The notes below the pieces were generated by a model. That model was not told the origin of the DNA. It worked only from the letters and a program-made list of their open reading frames with translations, and did not search any database. Source: Brevibacterium sp. 'Marine' (lineage in GTDB: Bacteria; Actinomycetota; Actinomycetes; Actinomycetales; Brevibacteriaceae). From it: 64,000 nucleotides of DNA. Positions 1 to 7,596 of the stretch are shown piece by piece. The DNA lies in NCBI RefSeq assembly GCF_012844365.1, contig NZ_CP051626.1, forward strand, positions 1,674,001-1,738,000. The letters run 5' to 3'. Numbering within the stretch: position 1 is the first letter of the stretch; every line of letters begins with the position of its first letter. Position numbers and translations under genes: made by a program.

Positions 1-25
1 CTTCTTGAAAACGGAGGGACAAGCC

Positions 26-400
26 ATGTCAGGGTCGATTGTGATTCGCAGCTCGATCGGTGCTCTTGCTTGCGCGATGTTGTCGTTAGCGGGAGTTGCA
101 GCAGTCGCGCCGCAGGCGCAGGCATTCGATATCTGCACTACATTCGATACCGCCTATCGATATCCGATCAAATATGGTGAGCGCGATGATCCGCCGGAGC
201 TTCGGGGTGTTGCTCAGGCACAATGCTATCTGCTGGATCTTGGATATGAGGGCATTGATGTTACTGGGAAGTTTGATAGATCGACCTTGAGTGCAGTCAA
301 GGACTGGCAGAAGCGCCACCCCTGGATCGGTCGCACGGACGGTGAAGTCGATAGCAAGACATGGGCGTCGTTCCAGGCCGCTGCCTCGCGGGTGATCTGA
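26..400 (+). CDS. Secreted peptidoglycan-binding-like protein
   Basis: A small exported protein of 124 aa. The N-terminus has a basic stretch and a hydrophobic segment ending in an AQA-type signal peptidase site near residue 34, so the mature protein is about 90 aa. The mature part resembles a PG_binding_1 domain: a CYLLDLGY-like helix, then DVTGKFDRSTLSAVKDWQ, then a 'DGEVDSKTW' loop, as in the G-x-F-x-x-x-T-x-x-A-V-x-x-F-Q pattern of that family. Its likely role is cell-wall attachment; no catalytic domain is present. I chose the ATG at 26 because GGAGGG lies at 13-18; an upstream in-frame TTG at 5 has no ribosome site. Two cysteines (in ICTTF and QCYLL) may form a disulfide. Nothing is visible in the roughly 190 bases after it. 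Confidence 0.75.
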   Translation: MSGSIVIRSSIGALACAMLSLAGVAAVAPQAQAFDICTTFDTAYRYPIKYGERDDPPELRGVAQAQCYLLDLGYEGIDVTGKFDRSTLSAVKDWQKRHPWIGRTDGEVDSKTWASFQAAASRVI

Positions 401-588
401 ACGTAACTGAGCGCGTAATGGACGTCGGGAACCGCTTACTGCGGCCAGGTGACAGGAGCGAACCGAGTCACTTCGGGGCCCGGGTGACATGCCGGGAGAA
501 GGCGACGAGCGCGTCCAGCTTCCGGACCAGGCCCTTCGTTGAGAAGGTGCCTCAGACCTTCAATATGACGAAGACTCGGTGTTGCGAT

Positions 589-1095
589 TCAGCGTGTGAG
601 TGCACCGGCAATGAAAGCCGCCTGTGCGACATGTTGGATCGCATCGTCGATGATCGAGACCATGCGGACGCCGCGGGTGACTACCGGTGTCCAGTTCTCG
701 TCGATGATCTCGTCGAGATCGTCCTCGGTCAGTGTCCCCAAGTAGGTGGTGAACGCATTCAGTGTGGCTGCGAGATAGTCGACGAGCAGCTGCTGATCGG
801 CGACACGGATCTCCGATGCCTGCTCCGGAGTATGTCCGAGGCCGAAGCCATCGCCGGCCTCGCCGAGGGCGAATCTGTCCCGGAAGTCCTCCCACTGTTC
901 CTGCTGACCCGTGAGGTCGAAGAGTTGCACATCGATTTCGCGGCCGCTGTGCCACAGCAGCCAGGCGACGGAATTCGGATGCCCGCCGAGGTGGTCGTTG
1001 AGTTGTTCAGGGGAGAGGTCGGGCAGCGCCTGTGCCGCATGGAGGGGACGCTGGGACAGGTCGGTGAGAATGTCGATGCTGTTCATGTCGCCCAT
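589..1095 (-). CDS. DinB-family (mycothiol-dependent enzyme-like) protein
   Basis: A four-helix DinB-type protein of about 168 aa. Family-typical metal histidines are visible in WLLWHSGREID near the N-terminal third and in DDAIQHVAQAAF near the C-terminus. Actinobacterial members are often mycothiol-dependent transferases or isomerases, but the substrate cannot be read from the sequence. The start is uncertain: ATGs at 1095 and 1086 are both possible, with only a weak GAAGAG upstream, and a longer form from 1125 is less likely. It stands alone between a secreted protein and a KOW protein. A second DinB-like gene lies at 50557-51075. Confidence 0.75.
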   Translation of the reverse strand: MGDMNSIDILTDLSQRPLHAAQALPDLSPEQLNDHLGGHPNSVAWLLWHSGREIDVQLFDLTGQQEQWEDFRDRFALGEAGDGFGLGHTPEQASEIRVADQQLLVDYLAATLNAFTTYLGTLTEDDLDEIIDENWTPVVTRGVRMVSIIDDAIQHVAQAAFIAGALTR

Positions 1096-1187
1096 TCTGC
1101 TCTTCGACACCGCTGCTGTCACCATCGCATCGAAGGCAGTCCGGCGGATACGATTGTCAGCAACGAATGAGGTCAGGAGAACCGGAT

Positions 1188-1373
1188 ATGAGTGATACCG
1201 AACCGGATCTGAGAAATGGTGATGTTTGTGTGGTCGAGGGCGGCACCCATAAGGGGAAATCGGGGACGGTCGCTGATCTGAAGACTAGCGCGACCGGTGC
1301 AGTGACGATCACAGTCATTCAAGCATCAGGTGAGAGGTTCAAGACTCTGGCGAAGAACATTCGGAGGGTCTGA
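1188..1373 (+). CDS. Small KOW-motif protein
   Basis: A 61-aa protein whose centre, VVEGGTHKGKSGTV, matches the KOW motif of ribosomal protein L24 and NusG: a beta hairpin with GxxxGKxG that contacts nucleic acid or ribosomal partners. It is much shorter than L24 (about 100 aa), has an acidic N-terminus (SDTEPD), and is not in a ribosomal operon, so it is not the housekeeping L24. AGGAGA at 1175-1180 fixes the ATG at 1188. Its role is unknown; RNA or ribosome binding is an inference from the motif. Confidence 0.7.
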   Translation: MSDTEPDLRNGDVCVVEGGTHKGKSGTVADLKTSATGAVTITVIQASGERFKTLAKNIRRV

Positions 1374-1414
1374 GCAGCGGAGAGTCAACGACCCGTGCCC
1401 GAGAGTTGATGCAA

Positions 1415-1858
1415 TCAGTCGAGACGGGGCCTGCGGCGGTTGCGTTTGATCTCCGACCGCCGCTGTTCGGACTTCACTCGCCGGCGGCGGGAATTGCGGG
1501 ACGGCTTCGTTGCGCGCCGCTGCACCGGCGGAGCCAACGCTTCACGCAGCAGCTGCGCCAGACGCAAGCGCGCATCCTGACGATTCTTCAGCTGCGACCG
1601 CTGCCTCTCCGAAGTCACGGTGACCACGGTGCCTGACAGGCGTGGCGCCAAACGAGAGAGCACCCGATCACGTTGAACCTCAGCGAGGAAGCTCGCCGCA
1701 GCCAGGTCGAGGCTCAGCTGCACTCGGGAATCAGAGGTGTTGACGTGTTGGCCGCCTGGACCGGACGACCGAGAGAACTGTTCGGACAGTTCGGATGCGG
1801 GGACGACCAGTCCGGCAGGAATCCCCGGACCGGCGGGAACACGCAGATCACCGTCCAT
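1415..1858 (-). CDS. arfB: Alternative ribosome-rescue factor ArfB (peptidyl-tRNA hydrolase)
   Basis: Releases peptides from stalled ribosomes. The 147-aa product has the class-I release-factor core with the catalytic GGQ in SSGPGGQHVN near residue 40, followed by the usual R-V-Q-L-S-L-D strand. A long basic C-terminal tail, rich in Arg and Lys, is the ArfB hallmark that enters the empty mRNA channel. The start at 1858 follows the upstream acyltransferase stop by one base, so translation is probably coupled. A longer frame reaches 1951 but would overlap the acyltransferase coding region and add non-homologous sequence. Confidence 0.9.
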   Translation of the reverse strand: MDGDLRVPAGPGIPAGLVVPASELSEQFSRSSGPGGQHVNTSDSRVQLSLDLAAASFLAEVQRDRVLSRLAPRLSGTVVTVTSERQRSQLKNRQDARLRLAQLLREALAPPVQRRATKPSRNSRRRRVKSEQRRSEIKRNRRRPRLD

Positions 1859-1859
1859 C

Positions 1860-2465
1860 TCAGCTCGGCTCCACTTCGCCTTCGCGATCGTCACCGGCGG
1901 AGTCTTCCTCGCGCAGTCTCGGCGTGATCTGCAGGTGCGGGCGGATTCCACGCTTGTCGGCGTAGAATTCGCGGATCCGATTCATGTCTGCGGCGATGTC
2001 GCCGGTCATCTCCACGGTCGGGCCCAGCCCCGTGGTCCCGGTCGCGGTATCCAGGTAGCCCAACGTCACCGGCATGCCCGTGGACATCGCGATGCGATGG
2101 AACCCGGATTTCCAGTGCGTGTGTCCGCCGCGGGTGCCGTCCGGGGTGATGACGAGCGCGAAGACCTCACCGTCACGCATGCGGCCAACCACCTCGTCGA
2201 CGATCTTGCTCGGATCCGAGCGGTCAACGGGAATCCCGCCGAGCCCGCGCATGATCGGTCCACGCCATCCGGTGAACAGGGAATGCTTGCCCAGCCAATG
2301 GACGTCGACGCGCATGCGCCACGCGATTGCGAGCATCACGACGAAGTCCCAGTTCGAGGTGTGCGGAGCTCCGACGAGGATGGTCGGACGGTTCGGAGCG
2401 GGCTCGGTGACGAGGTTCCACCTGCTGAAGGTCCAGAAGGCGCGGGCGAGGAGGCGTCGGATCAT
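1860..2465 (-). CDS. PlsC-like 1-acylglycerol-3-phosphate acyltransferase
   Basis: A 201-aa membrane-associated acyltransferase of the LPLAT superfamily. The active-site block is APHTSNWDF (HxxxxD-type catalytic His/Asp), followed by GGIPVDR and TPDGTRGG, corresponding to motifs II and III. The compact HTSNWD form is typical of the subgroup often annotated as glycerol acyltransferase, so the acceptor may be lysophosphatidate or another lysolipid. The N-terminus is basic and amphipathic. It is first in a two-gene unit with arfB, with a 1-base gap. Confidence 0.85.
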   Translation of the reverse strand: MIRRLLARAFWTFSRWNLVTEPAPNRPTILVGAPHTSNWDFVVMLAIAWRMRVDVHWLGKHSLFTGWRGPIMRGLGGIPVDRSDPSKIVDEVVGRMRDGEVFALVITPDGTRGGHTHWKSGFHRIAMSTGMPVTLGYLDTATGTTGLGPTVEMTGDIAADMNRIREFYADKRGIRPHLQITPRLREEDSAGDDREGEVEPS

Positions 2466-2498
2466 GAACTCAACGGTAGAGCACGCGAGTGGGCGAAC

Positions 2499-3080
2499 CT
2501 ACCAGCGTCCCTGGGACTGTGCCGAGAACCGGGCATGAGCGGCCGCCAGCACCGGATGCAGTCGGCGGTGGCTGAGGACGAATCCGCTGCGGACAAGGAT
2601 GCGGGGTTTGAGCCCCCGTCTGCGCAATCGGCGGGTCGCTTCCTCGGTGAGGATGTAGGCGAGCATCTTCGGGCCGCGGGAGACGGCACGTTCGAACACG
2701 ACCATCTTGATGTCATGCCACGGCAAGAACGTTGCGGGCAGGATCCGGCCGTTTCGGGCCAGGGAGACTCCTGCAGGAGAGAGGACGAGGGATTCTCGTC
2801 GGTGCAGTCGCAGGAACACGCCGATCGGAGCGACGACGAGGCAGCCGATGATGCCGACGACGAAGGCCCACATGCGCAGATTGGCGATGATGAGCCACCA
2901 GCTGCGGCCGTCGCTGATCGTGGCGGTGACGATCCACACGAAGGCGGCGAGCAGCCCGAATCCGATGATGAGAGCGAGGACCAAGGTGAGGACGATGTGT
3001 CGCGTCGACGAGGGGATCGATACGGGGCGTCCGCGCTCCAACCGGTGCACGACGGCGGCAGGCGAATAGTCCTCGGGCAT
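2499..3080 (-). CDS. Membrane protein with two TM helices and PH-like tail
   Basis: About 193 aa of unrecognised family. Two hydrophobic segments lie near residues 30-55 and 70-95, followed by a soluble C-terminal half of beta-rich character (LVLSPAGVSLARNGR, then FLPWHDIKMVVF). This resembles the bacterial PH-like proteins that follow a TM hairpin. The strongly basic end is probably cytoplasmic. I chose the ATG at 3080 (MPEDYSP); the frame is open to 3119. It lies about 30 bases upstream of the acyltransferase on the same strand and may share its transcript. Confidence 0.6.
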   Translation of the reverse strand: MPEDYSPAAVVHRLERGRPVSIPSSTRHIVLTLVLALIIGFGLLAAFVWIVTATISDGRSWWLIIANLRMWAFVVGIIGCLVVAPIGVFLRLHRRESLVLSPAGVSLARNGRILPATFLPWHDIKMVVFERAVSRGPKMLAYILTEEATRRLRRRGLKPRILVRSGFVLSHRRLHPVLAAAHARFSAQSQGRW

Positions 3081-3281
3081 AGGCTTCAGCGTACCGGCCG
3101 CTGTGACCGACCTGAGCATTCGGACACAAACCCCACGGGCAGGCTTCAGCGAATCCCCGTCGTCGACGGTGGTCAGGCGCTGAGTCCAACACTTCTCGGG
3201 CGGTGAGTGAGACCGTCGGGAATACGCGCGGCCGAATGATTGCTGTGCGAGGTACGACCATCACCAACAGCAGAGGAAGAT

Positions 3282-3968
3282 ATGTCTGAGTCAGCTCGTG
3301 TCGTTATTCTCGGCGGCCATGGAAAGATCGCCCTCCTGGCTGCGCCCAAGCTCAAGGCTGCAGGCTTCACCGTCGACTCGGTGATCCGAAATCCCGAGCA
3401 GTCGGCCGATATCGAGGCCGCTGAGGCCAACCCAGTCGTCCTCGACATCGAAACCGCCGACACCCAGGCGCTCGCCGATCTGTTCGCCGGCGCCCAGGCC
3501 GTCGTGTTCTCCGCCGGAGCCGGAGGCGGCAACCCGGACCGGACCAGGGCCGTCGACCTCGAGGCCGCCAAGCGCTCGGTCGACGCGGCAGGACAGGCGG
3601 GAGTCAAGCGCTTCGTCATGGTCTCCTACGCCAGCGCGAGCGTCGACCGTGATCGCGTCGACCCGGAGAGCTCCTTCTACCCCTACGTCGAGGCCAAGAG
3701 CGGTGCCGATGACCACCTGCGCGGCAGCGATCTCGACTTCACGATTCTCGGCCCGGGCGGTCTGACCCTCGAACCCTCCAGCGGGAAGGTCCTCATCGCC
3801 GATGCCGCCGGTGACCTTGAAGGGGAGCGCCCTGCAGACGAGGTGCGTGTGACCTCCCGCGAACTCGTCGCCGACGTCATCACGCACGTCATCGCCGAAT
3901 CGGCGGCCGTGCGTGAGACCGTGAATTTCTACGACGGACAGACCCCCATCGCCGAAGCCATCAGCTGA
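3282..3968 (+). CDS. NAD(P)-binding SDR/YwnB-like reductase
   Basis: A 228-aa atypical short-chain dehydrogenase. The Rossmann glycine motif GGHGKIA starts near residue 10, and FSAGAGGG and FVMVSYASA are the second strand and active-site strand of the NmrA/YwnB subgroup, which lacks the classical YxxxK. The product is expected to be a cytosolic NAD(P)-dependent reductase or redox sensor; the substrate is unknown. The GAGGA ahead of the ATG at 3282 fixes the start. A perfect 17-bp hairpin at 4021-4059 ends the transcript. Confidence 0.8.
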   Translation: MSESARVVILGGHGKIALLAAPKLKAAGFTVDSVIRNPEQSADIEAAEANPVVLDIETADTQALADLFAGAQAVVFSAGAGGGNPDRTRAVDLEAAKRSVDAAGQAGVKRFVMVSYASASVDRDRVDPESSFYPYVEAKSGADDHLRGSDLDFTILGPGGLTLEPSSGKVLIADAAGDLEGERPADEVRVTSRELVADVITHVIAESAAVRETVNFYDGQTPIAEAIS

Positions 3969-4020
3969 GCTGAGTCCGACCACTCCGAGCCGTCACCCGG
4001 GTCCGAGCGGCCCACTGACC

Positions 4021-4059
4021 CGATGGCCCGCCGTTCCGATAGGGAACGGCGGGCCATCG
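4021..4059. terminator. Strong inverted-repeat terminator
   Basis: A perfect 17-bp stem (CGATGGCCCGCCGTTCC against its complement) with a 5-base loop, 52 bases after the reductase stop. There is no long U tract, as is common in actinobacteria. It sits between convergent genes and may serve both directions. Confidence 0.8.
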
Positions 4060-4105
4060 GCATTGTCGCACCGGCAGGGACCGGACCCCGGAGTCCTCGG
4101 GCAGA

Positions 4106-4744
4106 TCAGCCTCGGCGATTCCACAGCTGATGGGTCAGACCACTGTCCGTGGTGAGGCTCTCGATCGTGAAATCCTTCTCAAGTCCCTCGAGGCCCTCCC
4201 AGAGCGAGACGCCCCGGCCCAGAGTGATGGGTACGACGACGATGTGCATGAAGTCGATGAGACCGGCTGTGAGGAACTGCCTGACGGTCGAGGGTCCGCC
4301 TCCGATGCGGACATTGAGTCCTCCGGCTGCTTCGGTCGCCTCGGCGAGGACTTCGTCCGGGGCCGCATCGACGAAATGGAAGCTCGTCCCGTTGTCGAAC
4401 TCCATGGGCTCCCGCGGATGATGGGTGAGGACGAAGCACGGGGTCTTGAACGGCGGTTCCTCACCCCACCAGCCCCGCCAGCCGTCGTCGGGCCATGGTC
4501 CCGTCTGCGGACCGAACTTCTTCCTGCCCATGATCTCGGCTCCGATGCCCTGCCCCCACATCGCGAACAGAGCGCGATCTGCGGTCACCGGGGCGTCGAC
4601 CTTGTCCACACCCTCGATGCCGCGGCCGTCGAAGAAGGAGAACAGTGCTTCGGCTTCGCCGATCGGCTGATCGAAGGTGACGAACTCGCCGGCAGCGAAG
4701 CCGTCGAGGGAGACGAAGAGATTGTTGACACACGCTTTGGCCAT
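4106..4744 (-). CDS. RibD C-terminal/dihydrofolate-reductase-like protein
   Basis: A 212-aa reductase of the RibD_C (DHFR-like) fold. Visible signatures are the N-terminal NNLFVSLDGF strand, IMGRKKFGP, FVLTHHPREP, and the NADPH-loop IGGGPSTVRQFL near residue 150. Family members reduce pyrimidine or pteridine-like substrates with NADPH, but the substrate of this stand-alone branch is generally unknown. The ATG at 4744 is preferred over one two codons upstream. It is divergent from the HxlR regulator at 4862, with a 117-base shared promoter region that contains an HxlR-type half-palindrome, so it is a probable target. Confidence 0.85.
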   Translation of the reverse strand: MAKACVNNLFVSLDGFAAGEFVTFDQPIGEAEALFSFFDGRGIEGVDKVDAPVTADRALFAMWGQGIGAEIMGRKKFGPQTGPWPDDGWRGWWGEEPPFKTPCFVLTHHPREPMEFDNGTSFHFVDAAPDEVLAEATEAAGGLNVRIGGGPSTVRQFLTAGLIDFMHIVVVPITLGRGVSLWEGLEGLEKDFTIESLTTDSGLTHQLWNRRG

Positions 4745-4831
4745 GAGCACTCCGATGTGGTGGTTCGGCTGATGTATTCAGTCCGACGGATGGCGTTGGT
4801 TCCGGGGAAGTGGACCCAGTGTACGATCGGG

Positions 4832-4852
4832 TAGTTGTAGAATGCAATCACT
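4832..4852 (+). promoter_or_regulatory. Candidate HxlR operator (imperfect palindrome)
   Basis: Arms GTAGTTGT and GCAATCAC flank the spacer AGAAT, just upstream of the hxlR ribosome site. The right arm and spacer are identical to the perfect palindrome at 6748-6768. It also lies in the shared region with the divergent reductase gene, suggesting autoregulation and control of both. The assignment to the HxlR protein is inferred from position and symmetry. Confidence 0.5.
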
Positions 4853-4861
4853 GGAGGTGGA

Positions 4862-5356
4862 ATGATGTCTGCACAGCCGCGCTCGGGATGTGCCATCAAT
4901 GCCGCGGTCGAGGTGCTCGGGGACAACTGGTCGCTCATCGTCCTGCGCGACATCATCTTCGGCGATCGCCGCCACTTTCGTGAGCTGCTCACCCGCAATG
5001 ACGAGGGCATCGCGTCGAACATGCTCTCCAGCCGGCTGAAGAAGCTCGTCGATGAAGGGCTGCTGACAAGGGCGGAAGCCACGCGCGGGCAGCGAGCCGA
5101 ATACTCCCTCACCGAGGCGGGTATCCAGACCCTGCCGGTCATGGTGGCCCTCGGTACCTGGGGGATGACGCACCGGGAGACCTCCCCGGAGTTGACGATC
5201 CGGTCCCGCCTCATGGCCGAAGATCCACAGCTCGTGGATGGCCTCATGGATGAACTCCGGGAGATCCACCTCGGCGTGCCGCGTCCCGACCCGGAAGCTC
5301 CGCGTTCCTCAGAGCGGCTGCGGGCCGCCTACGAGGCGGAGATCTCCGGAAGTTGA
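4862..5356 (+). CDS. HxlR-family winged-helix regulator
   Basis: A 164-aa transcription factor. The HxlR signature is clear: a cysteine near the N-terminus (SGCAINAAVEVLGDNW), IVLRDIIFGDRRHFRELL, then the recognition helix in IASNMLSSRLKKLVDEGLL and the wing ending in EYSLTEAG. Several family members sense electrophiles or oxidants through this cysteine (YodB, HypR), so a redox or aldehyde response is plausible. A strong GGAGGTGG precedes the ATG pair at 4862/4865. It is divergent from the RibD-like reductase, its likely target. Confidence 0.9.
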   Translation: MMSAQPRSGCAINAAVEVLGDNWSLIVLRDIIFGDRRHFRELLTRNDEGIASNMLSSRLKKLVDEGLLTRAEATRGQRAEYSLTEAGIQTLPVMVALGTWGMTHRETSPELTIRSRLMAEDPQLVDGLMDELREIHLGVPRPDPEAPRSSERLRAAYEAEISGS

Positions 5357-5357
5357 A

Positions 5358-6308
5358 TCAAGGTGAGGGCTGCTGCCCCGGCAGTCTCAGCTCCTCCAAC
5401 AGCCTCCTTGATGTGATCGAGACGATACCGACCATTCTGCCGTCTGCCACGGTGCATGCCATGAGTCCCAATCGGTGACCGCTTGCGGTCGAAACGAGAA
5501 GACCCGGCTCGCCGTTGACGTTGACCTTGCGAACTTCGATCCTGTCCGGATCGCCTCGCCGAATCGCTGCGAGCACCTCGTTCGCACCCATCCGGACCAT
5601 GTGGCCCCGGGCGTTGCTGCGGTGCCACGACAGTCCCGGGTCGAGAATGTGGAGCAGAGCGTCGAAGTCACCGTTCCGTGCGGCGGTGAGGAATGCGTCG
5701 ACGACAGCACGACGTTGTGAAAGCTCACCTGAGGGACTCGGCGTGTCCTTGACCTTGCGCCGGGCCCGACTGGCGGCCATCTTCGCCGCCGCTTCCGAGG
5801 ATCCGATGACGGCCGCGATCTCAGCAAAGGGCACCGAGAACATGTCATGGAGGACGAAGGCGACTCGCTCCTCCGGGCGCAGTGAGTCGAGCACGATGAG
5901 CATGGCCGGGCCGAGCGAATCCGACAACGTTGCGTTCTGCTCTGGCGTCGGGTCATCCTCGTCGACGATGGCTTCTTCGACCCAGGCATCAAGCGACGAT
6001 TCTCCCCGCGTGGTGCGTCGGCGGAGCGCATCGAGGCAGATGCGTCCGACGACCCGGGTCAGCCACCCGCCGAGATTGTCGATGGACTCCGGCCCGTTCC
6101 TCTCCCAGCGGAGCCATGTCTCCTGAACGGCATCCTCGGCGTCCGAATGCGAGCCGAGCACTCTCGTGGCCAACGCAGTGAGGCGAGGGCGATGAGCTTC
6201 GAACTCCGAAGTCGACGATGACTGCGCGATGGCTGTTACCTTTCCTGGCGGCGGTGCGTCATCGGTATGAGAGTCCGACCGGGCTCTTTCGGCAAGGGAG
6301 AATTGCAA
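5358..6308 (-). CDS. SigJ-like ECF sigma factor with SnoaL-type C-terminal domain
   Basis: An RNA polymerase sigma factor of the group that carries its own regulatory C-terminal extension instead of a separate anti-sigma factor (SigJ/ECF41-like). Sigma-2 is seen in FEAHRPRLTALATRVLGS and DAEDAVQETWLRW, and sigma-4 in LDSLRPEERVAFVLHDMF and FAEIAAVIGSSEAAAKMAASRAR. About 110 residues after it form a SnoaL/NTF2-like domain beginning VVDAFLTAARNGDFDALL. The start is unclear: no in-frame ATG or GTG exists before the sigma-2 domain, and only TTG codons at 6308 and 6344 are open. It ends 1 base after the convergent hxlR gene and is divergent from the DoxX-like gene. Confidence 0.85.
   Translation of the reverse strand: MQFSLAERARSDSHTDDAPPPGKVTAIAQSSSTSEFEAHRPRLTALATRVLGSHSDAEDAVQETWLRWERNGPESIDNLGGWLTRVVGRICLDALRRRTTRGESSLDAWVEEAIVDEDDPTPEQNATLSDSLGPAMLIVLDSLRPEERVAFVLHDMFSVPFAEIAAVIGSSEAAAKMAASRARRKVKDTPSPSGELSQRRAVVDAFLTAARNGDFDALLHILDPGLSWHRSNARGHMVRMGANEVLAAIRRGDPDRIEVRKVNVNGEPGLLVSTASGHRLGLMACTVADGRMVGIVSITSRRLLEELRLPGQQPSP
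6234..6260 (+). promoter_or_regulatory. Candidate ECF-sigma promoter of the DoxX-like gene
   Basis: TGTTACC at 6234-6240 and CGTC at 6257-6260 are separated by 16 bases. This resembles the published ECF41 promoter (-35 TGTCACA, -10 CGTC), with five of seven matches in the -35. It precedes the DoxX-like gene, which is divergent from the sigma gene. The assignment is an inference. Confidence 0.4.
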
Positions 6309-6697
6309 TGATGGATATCGTACTATGGGTCGTCGCCGCCGCAATGGCAGTGGCTTTCGGCATCGGCGGAGCTTCGCAGGTCGTCCTGTCCAAGGAGAAG
6401 TATCGGTCGCTGGCTCGCAGCCAGCACTGGGTGGACGATTTCAGTTCGGGTCATATCAAGGCCATCGGAACAATCAAACTCCTCGGGGTGATCGGACTGA
6501 TCGTGCCGCCGCTGGTGGGGATCCTTCCGATTCTCTCGCCGATCGCGGCGTGTGGACTCATGCTGGTCATGACAGGGGCGGCGACGACCCGATTTCGTCG
6601 CAGCGAATGGGGTCTGATGGCAGGGGACACCACCTACCTGTTGGTGTTTGCGTTCCTCGCATGGGGCCGGTTTGCGTTGGCCCCGTTCGGGGGCTGA
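6308..6697 (+). CDS. DoxX-like membrane protein
   Basis: A 129-aa integral membrane protein with four hydrophobic segments (near residues 4-24, 49-70, 73-92 and 105-125), matching DoxX_2-type proteins. GIGGASQVVLSKEKYRSL after the first helix and HIKAIGTIKLLGVIGL are typical. Such proteins often accompany ECF41-type sigma factors and redox proteins, but their biochemical role is poorly defined. GGGAGA lies upstream of tandem ATGs at 6308 and 6311. The gene begins at the opposite end of the sigma factor and probably forms its regulon with the ECF-like promoter at 6234-6260. Confidence 0.8.
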   Translation: MMDIVLWVVAAAMAVAFGIGGASQVVLSKEKYRSLARSQHWVDDFSSGHIKAIGTIKLLGVIGLIVPPLVGILPILSPIAACGLMLVMTGAATTRFRRSEWGLMAGDTTYLLVFAFLAWGRFALAPFGG

Positions 6698-6747
6698 GCT
6701 GAGCATCGCTCTTGTTCCTGGGTTCGATGTGTGCTTCCATGGAATAG

Positions 6748-6768
6748 GTGATTGCAGAATGCAATCAC
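6748..6768 (+). promoter_or_regulatory. Candidate HxlR operator (perfect palindrome)
   Basis: Perfect 8-bp arms GTGATTGC and GCAATCAC around AGAAT, 33 bases before the VOC start. Spacer and right arm repeat exactly the element before hxlR at 4832-4852. It probably links the VOC/SRPBCC pair to the HxlR regulator 1.9 kb upstream. Confidence 0.6.
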
Positions 6769-6800
6769 TCACCCTCAAGGCTGATCCCGAAGGAGCGATC

Positions 6801-7133
6801 ATGATCACAGGGCTCATGGCCAATATCGTTGTCACCGGCGAGAAGGCGGCGACCGAATGGTATTCCCGACTCTTCGAAAGACAGCCGGATGACAAGCCGA
6901 TGGCGGGGCTGGCCCAATGGCTCTTCGACGAGAGGTTCGGAATCCAGATCTGGGAGGACCCGCAGCGAGCCGGACGCTCCAACGTGGTTCTCGACGTGGA
7001 CGACCTCGACAAGATGGCCGAGCGTCTGCGAGCGGTCGGAATCGACCACGACGAGCCGAGCCCCGGAGGCGGACAGCGCATCCTTCCGGTCAGCGACCCG
7101 GACGGCAATCTGGTGGTGTTCTTCGGTGAGTGA
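6801..7133 (+). CDS. VOC/glyoxalase-family protein
   Basis: A 110-aa single-module vicinal-oxygen-chelate protein. The beta-alpha-beta-beta-beta pattern is visible from NIVVTGEKAATEWYSRLF to the closing SDPDGNLVVFF, which carries the usual metal-side motif DPDGN. Members act as glyoxalases, dioxygenases or resistance proteins; the substrate is not evident. AAGGAG at 6789-6794 sets the ATG at 6801. Its stop overlaps the start of the next gene by 8 bases, so the two form an operon. The palindrome at 6748-6768 suggests HxlR control. Confidence 0.8.
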   Translation: MITGLMANIVVTGEKAATEWYSRLFERQPDDKPMAGLAQWLFDERFGIQIWEDPQRAGRSNVVLDVDDLDKMAERLRAVGIDHDEPSPGGGQRILPVSDPDGNLVVFFGE

Positions 7134-7596
7134 AACAGCATCCGATCAGCGCCTGCCGGTGACCGCGACGATCCGCCTCGGCGCTGATTTCGAGCACCCG
7201 ATCTCGGTGGTGTGGAGCGCTTTCGCCGATACCGGGCAGCGCGTGCAGTGGGGAGTCCCCGAAGGTGAGGAGATGGTCTGTGACATCGACGAATTCCGTC
7301 CGGGCGGAGCGATCCGTGCCCGCTGTGGATCACGAGGAGCGCTGGAATTCGTTTCCACCGGTCAGTACTGCTCATTGGAACCGGAGCGTCATATCGTGAC
7401 CACCGAGACTCTCACCAAAGACGATGGGATCCTCTCGACGGCCATCATCACCTGGACCCTGACCGCCATCCCGACAGGTACCCGGGTCGGGCTCGTCGAC
7501 CAAGTCGTGTCCTTCGTCGGTGAGGGAATGATCGACGGACACCGCAACGGCCACGGCATCTGCCTGCGACAGCTCGGCGAGTTCCTCAGTTCGTGA
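7126..7596 (+). CDS. SRPBCC (AHSA1-like) family protein
   Basis: A 156-aa START/Bet-v1-like protein. The N-terminal strand FEHPISVVWSAFADTGQRVQWG and the mid GGAIRARCGSRG/STGQYCSLEPERHIVTTETL pattern match the AHSA1 group of ligand-binding proteins. The C-terminus ends in the long helix MIDGHRNGHGICLRQLGEFL, as usual for the family. The GTG at 7126 overlaps the VOC gene by 8 bases, giving coupled translation and a shared HxlR-type promoter. The gene overlaps the end of the convergent PfkB gene by 11 bases. The ligand is unknown. Confidence 0.8.
   Translation: MSETASDQRLPVTATIRLGADFEHPISVVWSAFADTGQRVQWGVPEGEEMVCDIDEFRPGGAIRARCGSRGALEFVSTGQYCSLEPERHIVTTETLTKDDGILSTAIITWTLTAIPTGTRVGLVDQVVSFVGEGMIDGHRNGHGICLRQLGEFLSS

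Noticed and set aside
1737..3206. A 489-aa forward frame.
   Set aside because: It is antisense to ArfB, PlsC-like and membrane protein genes, with no domain and no ribosome site.
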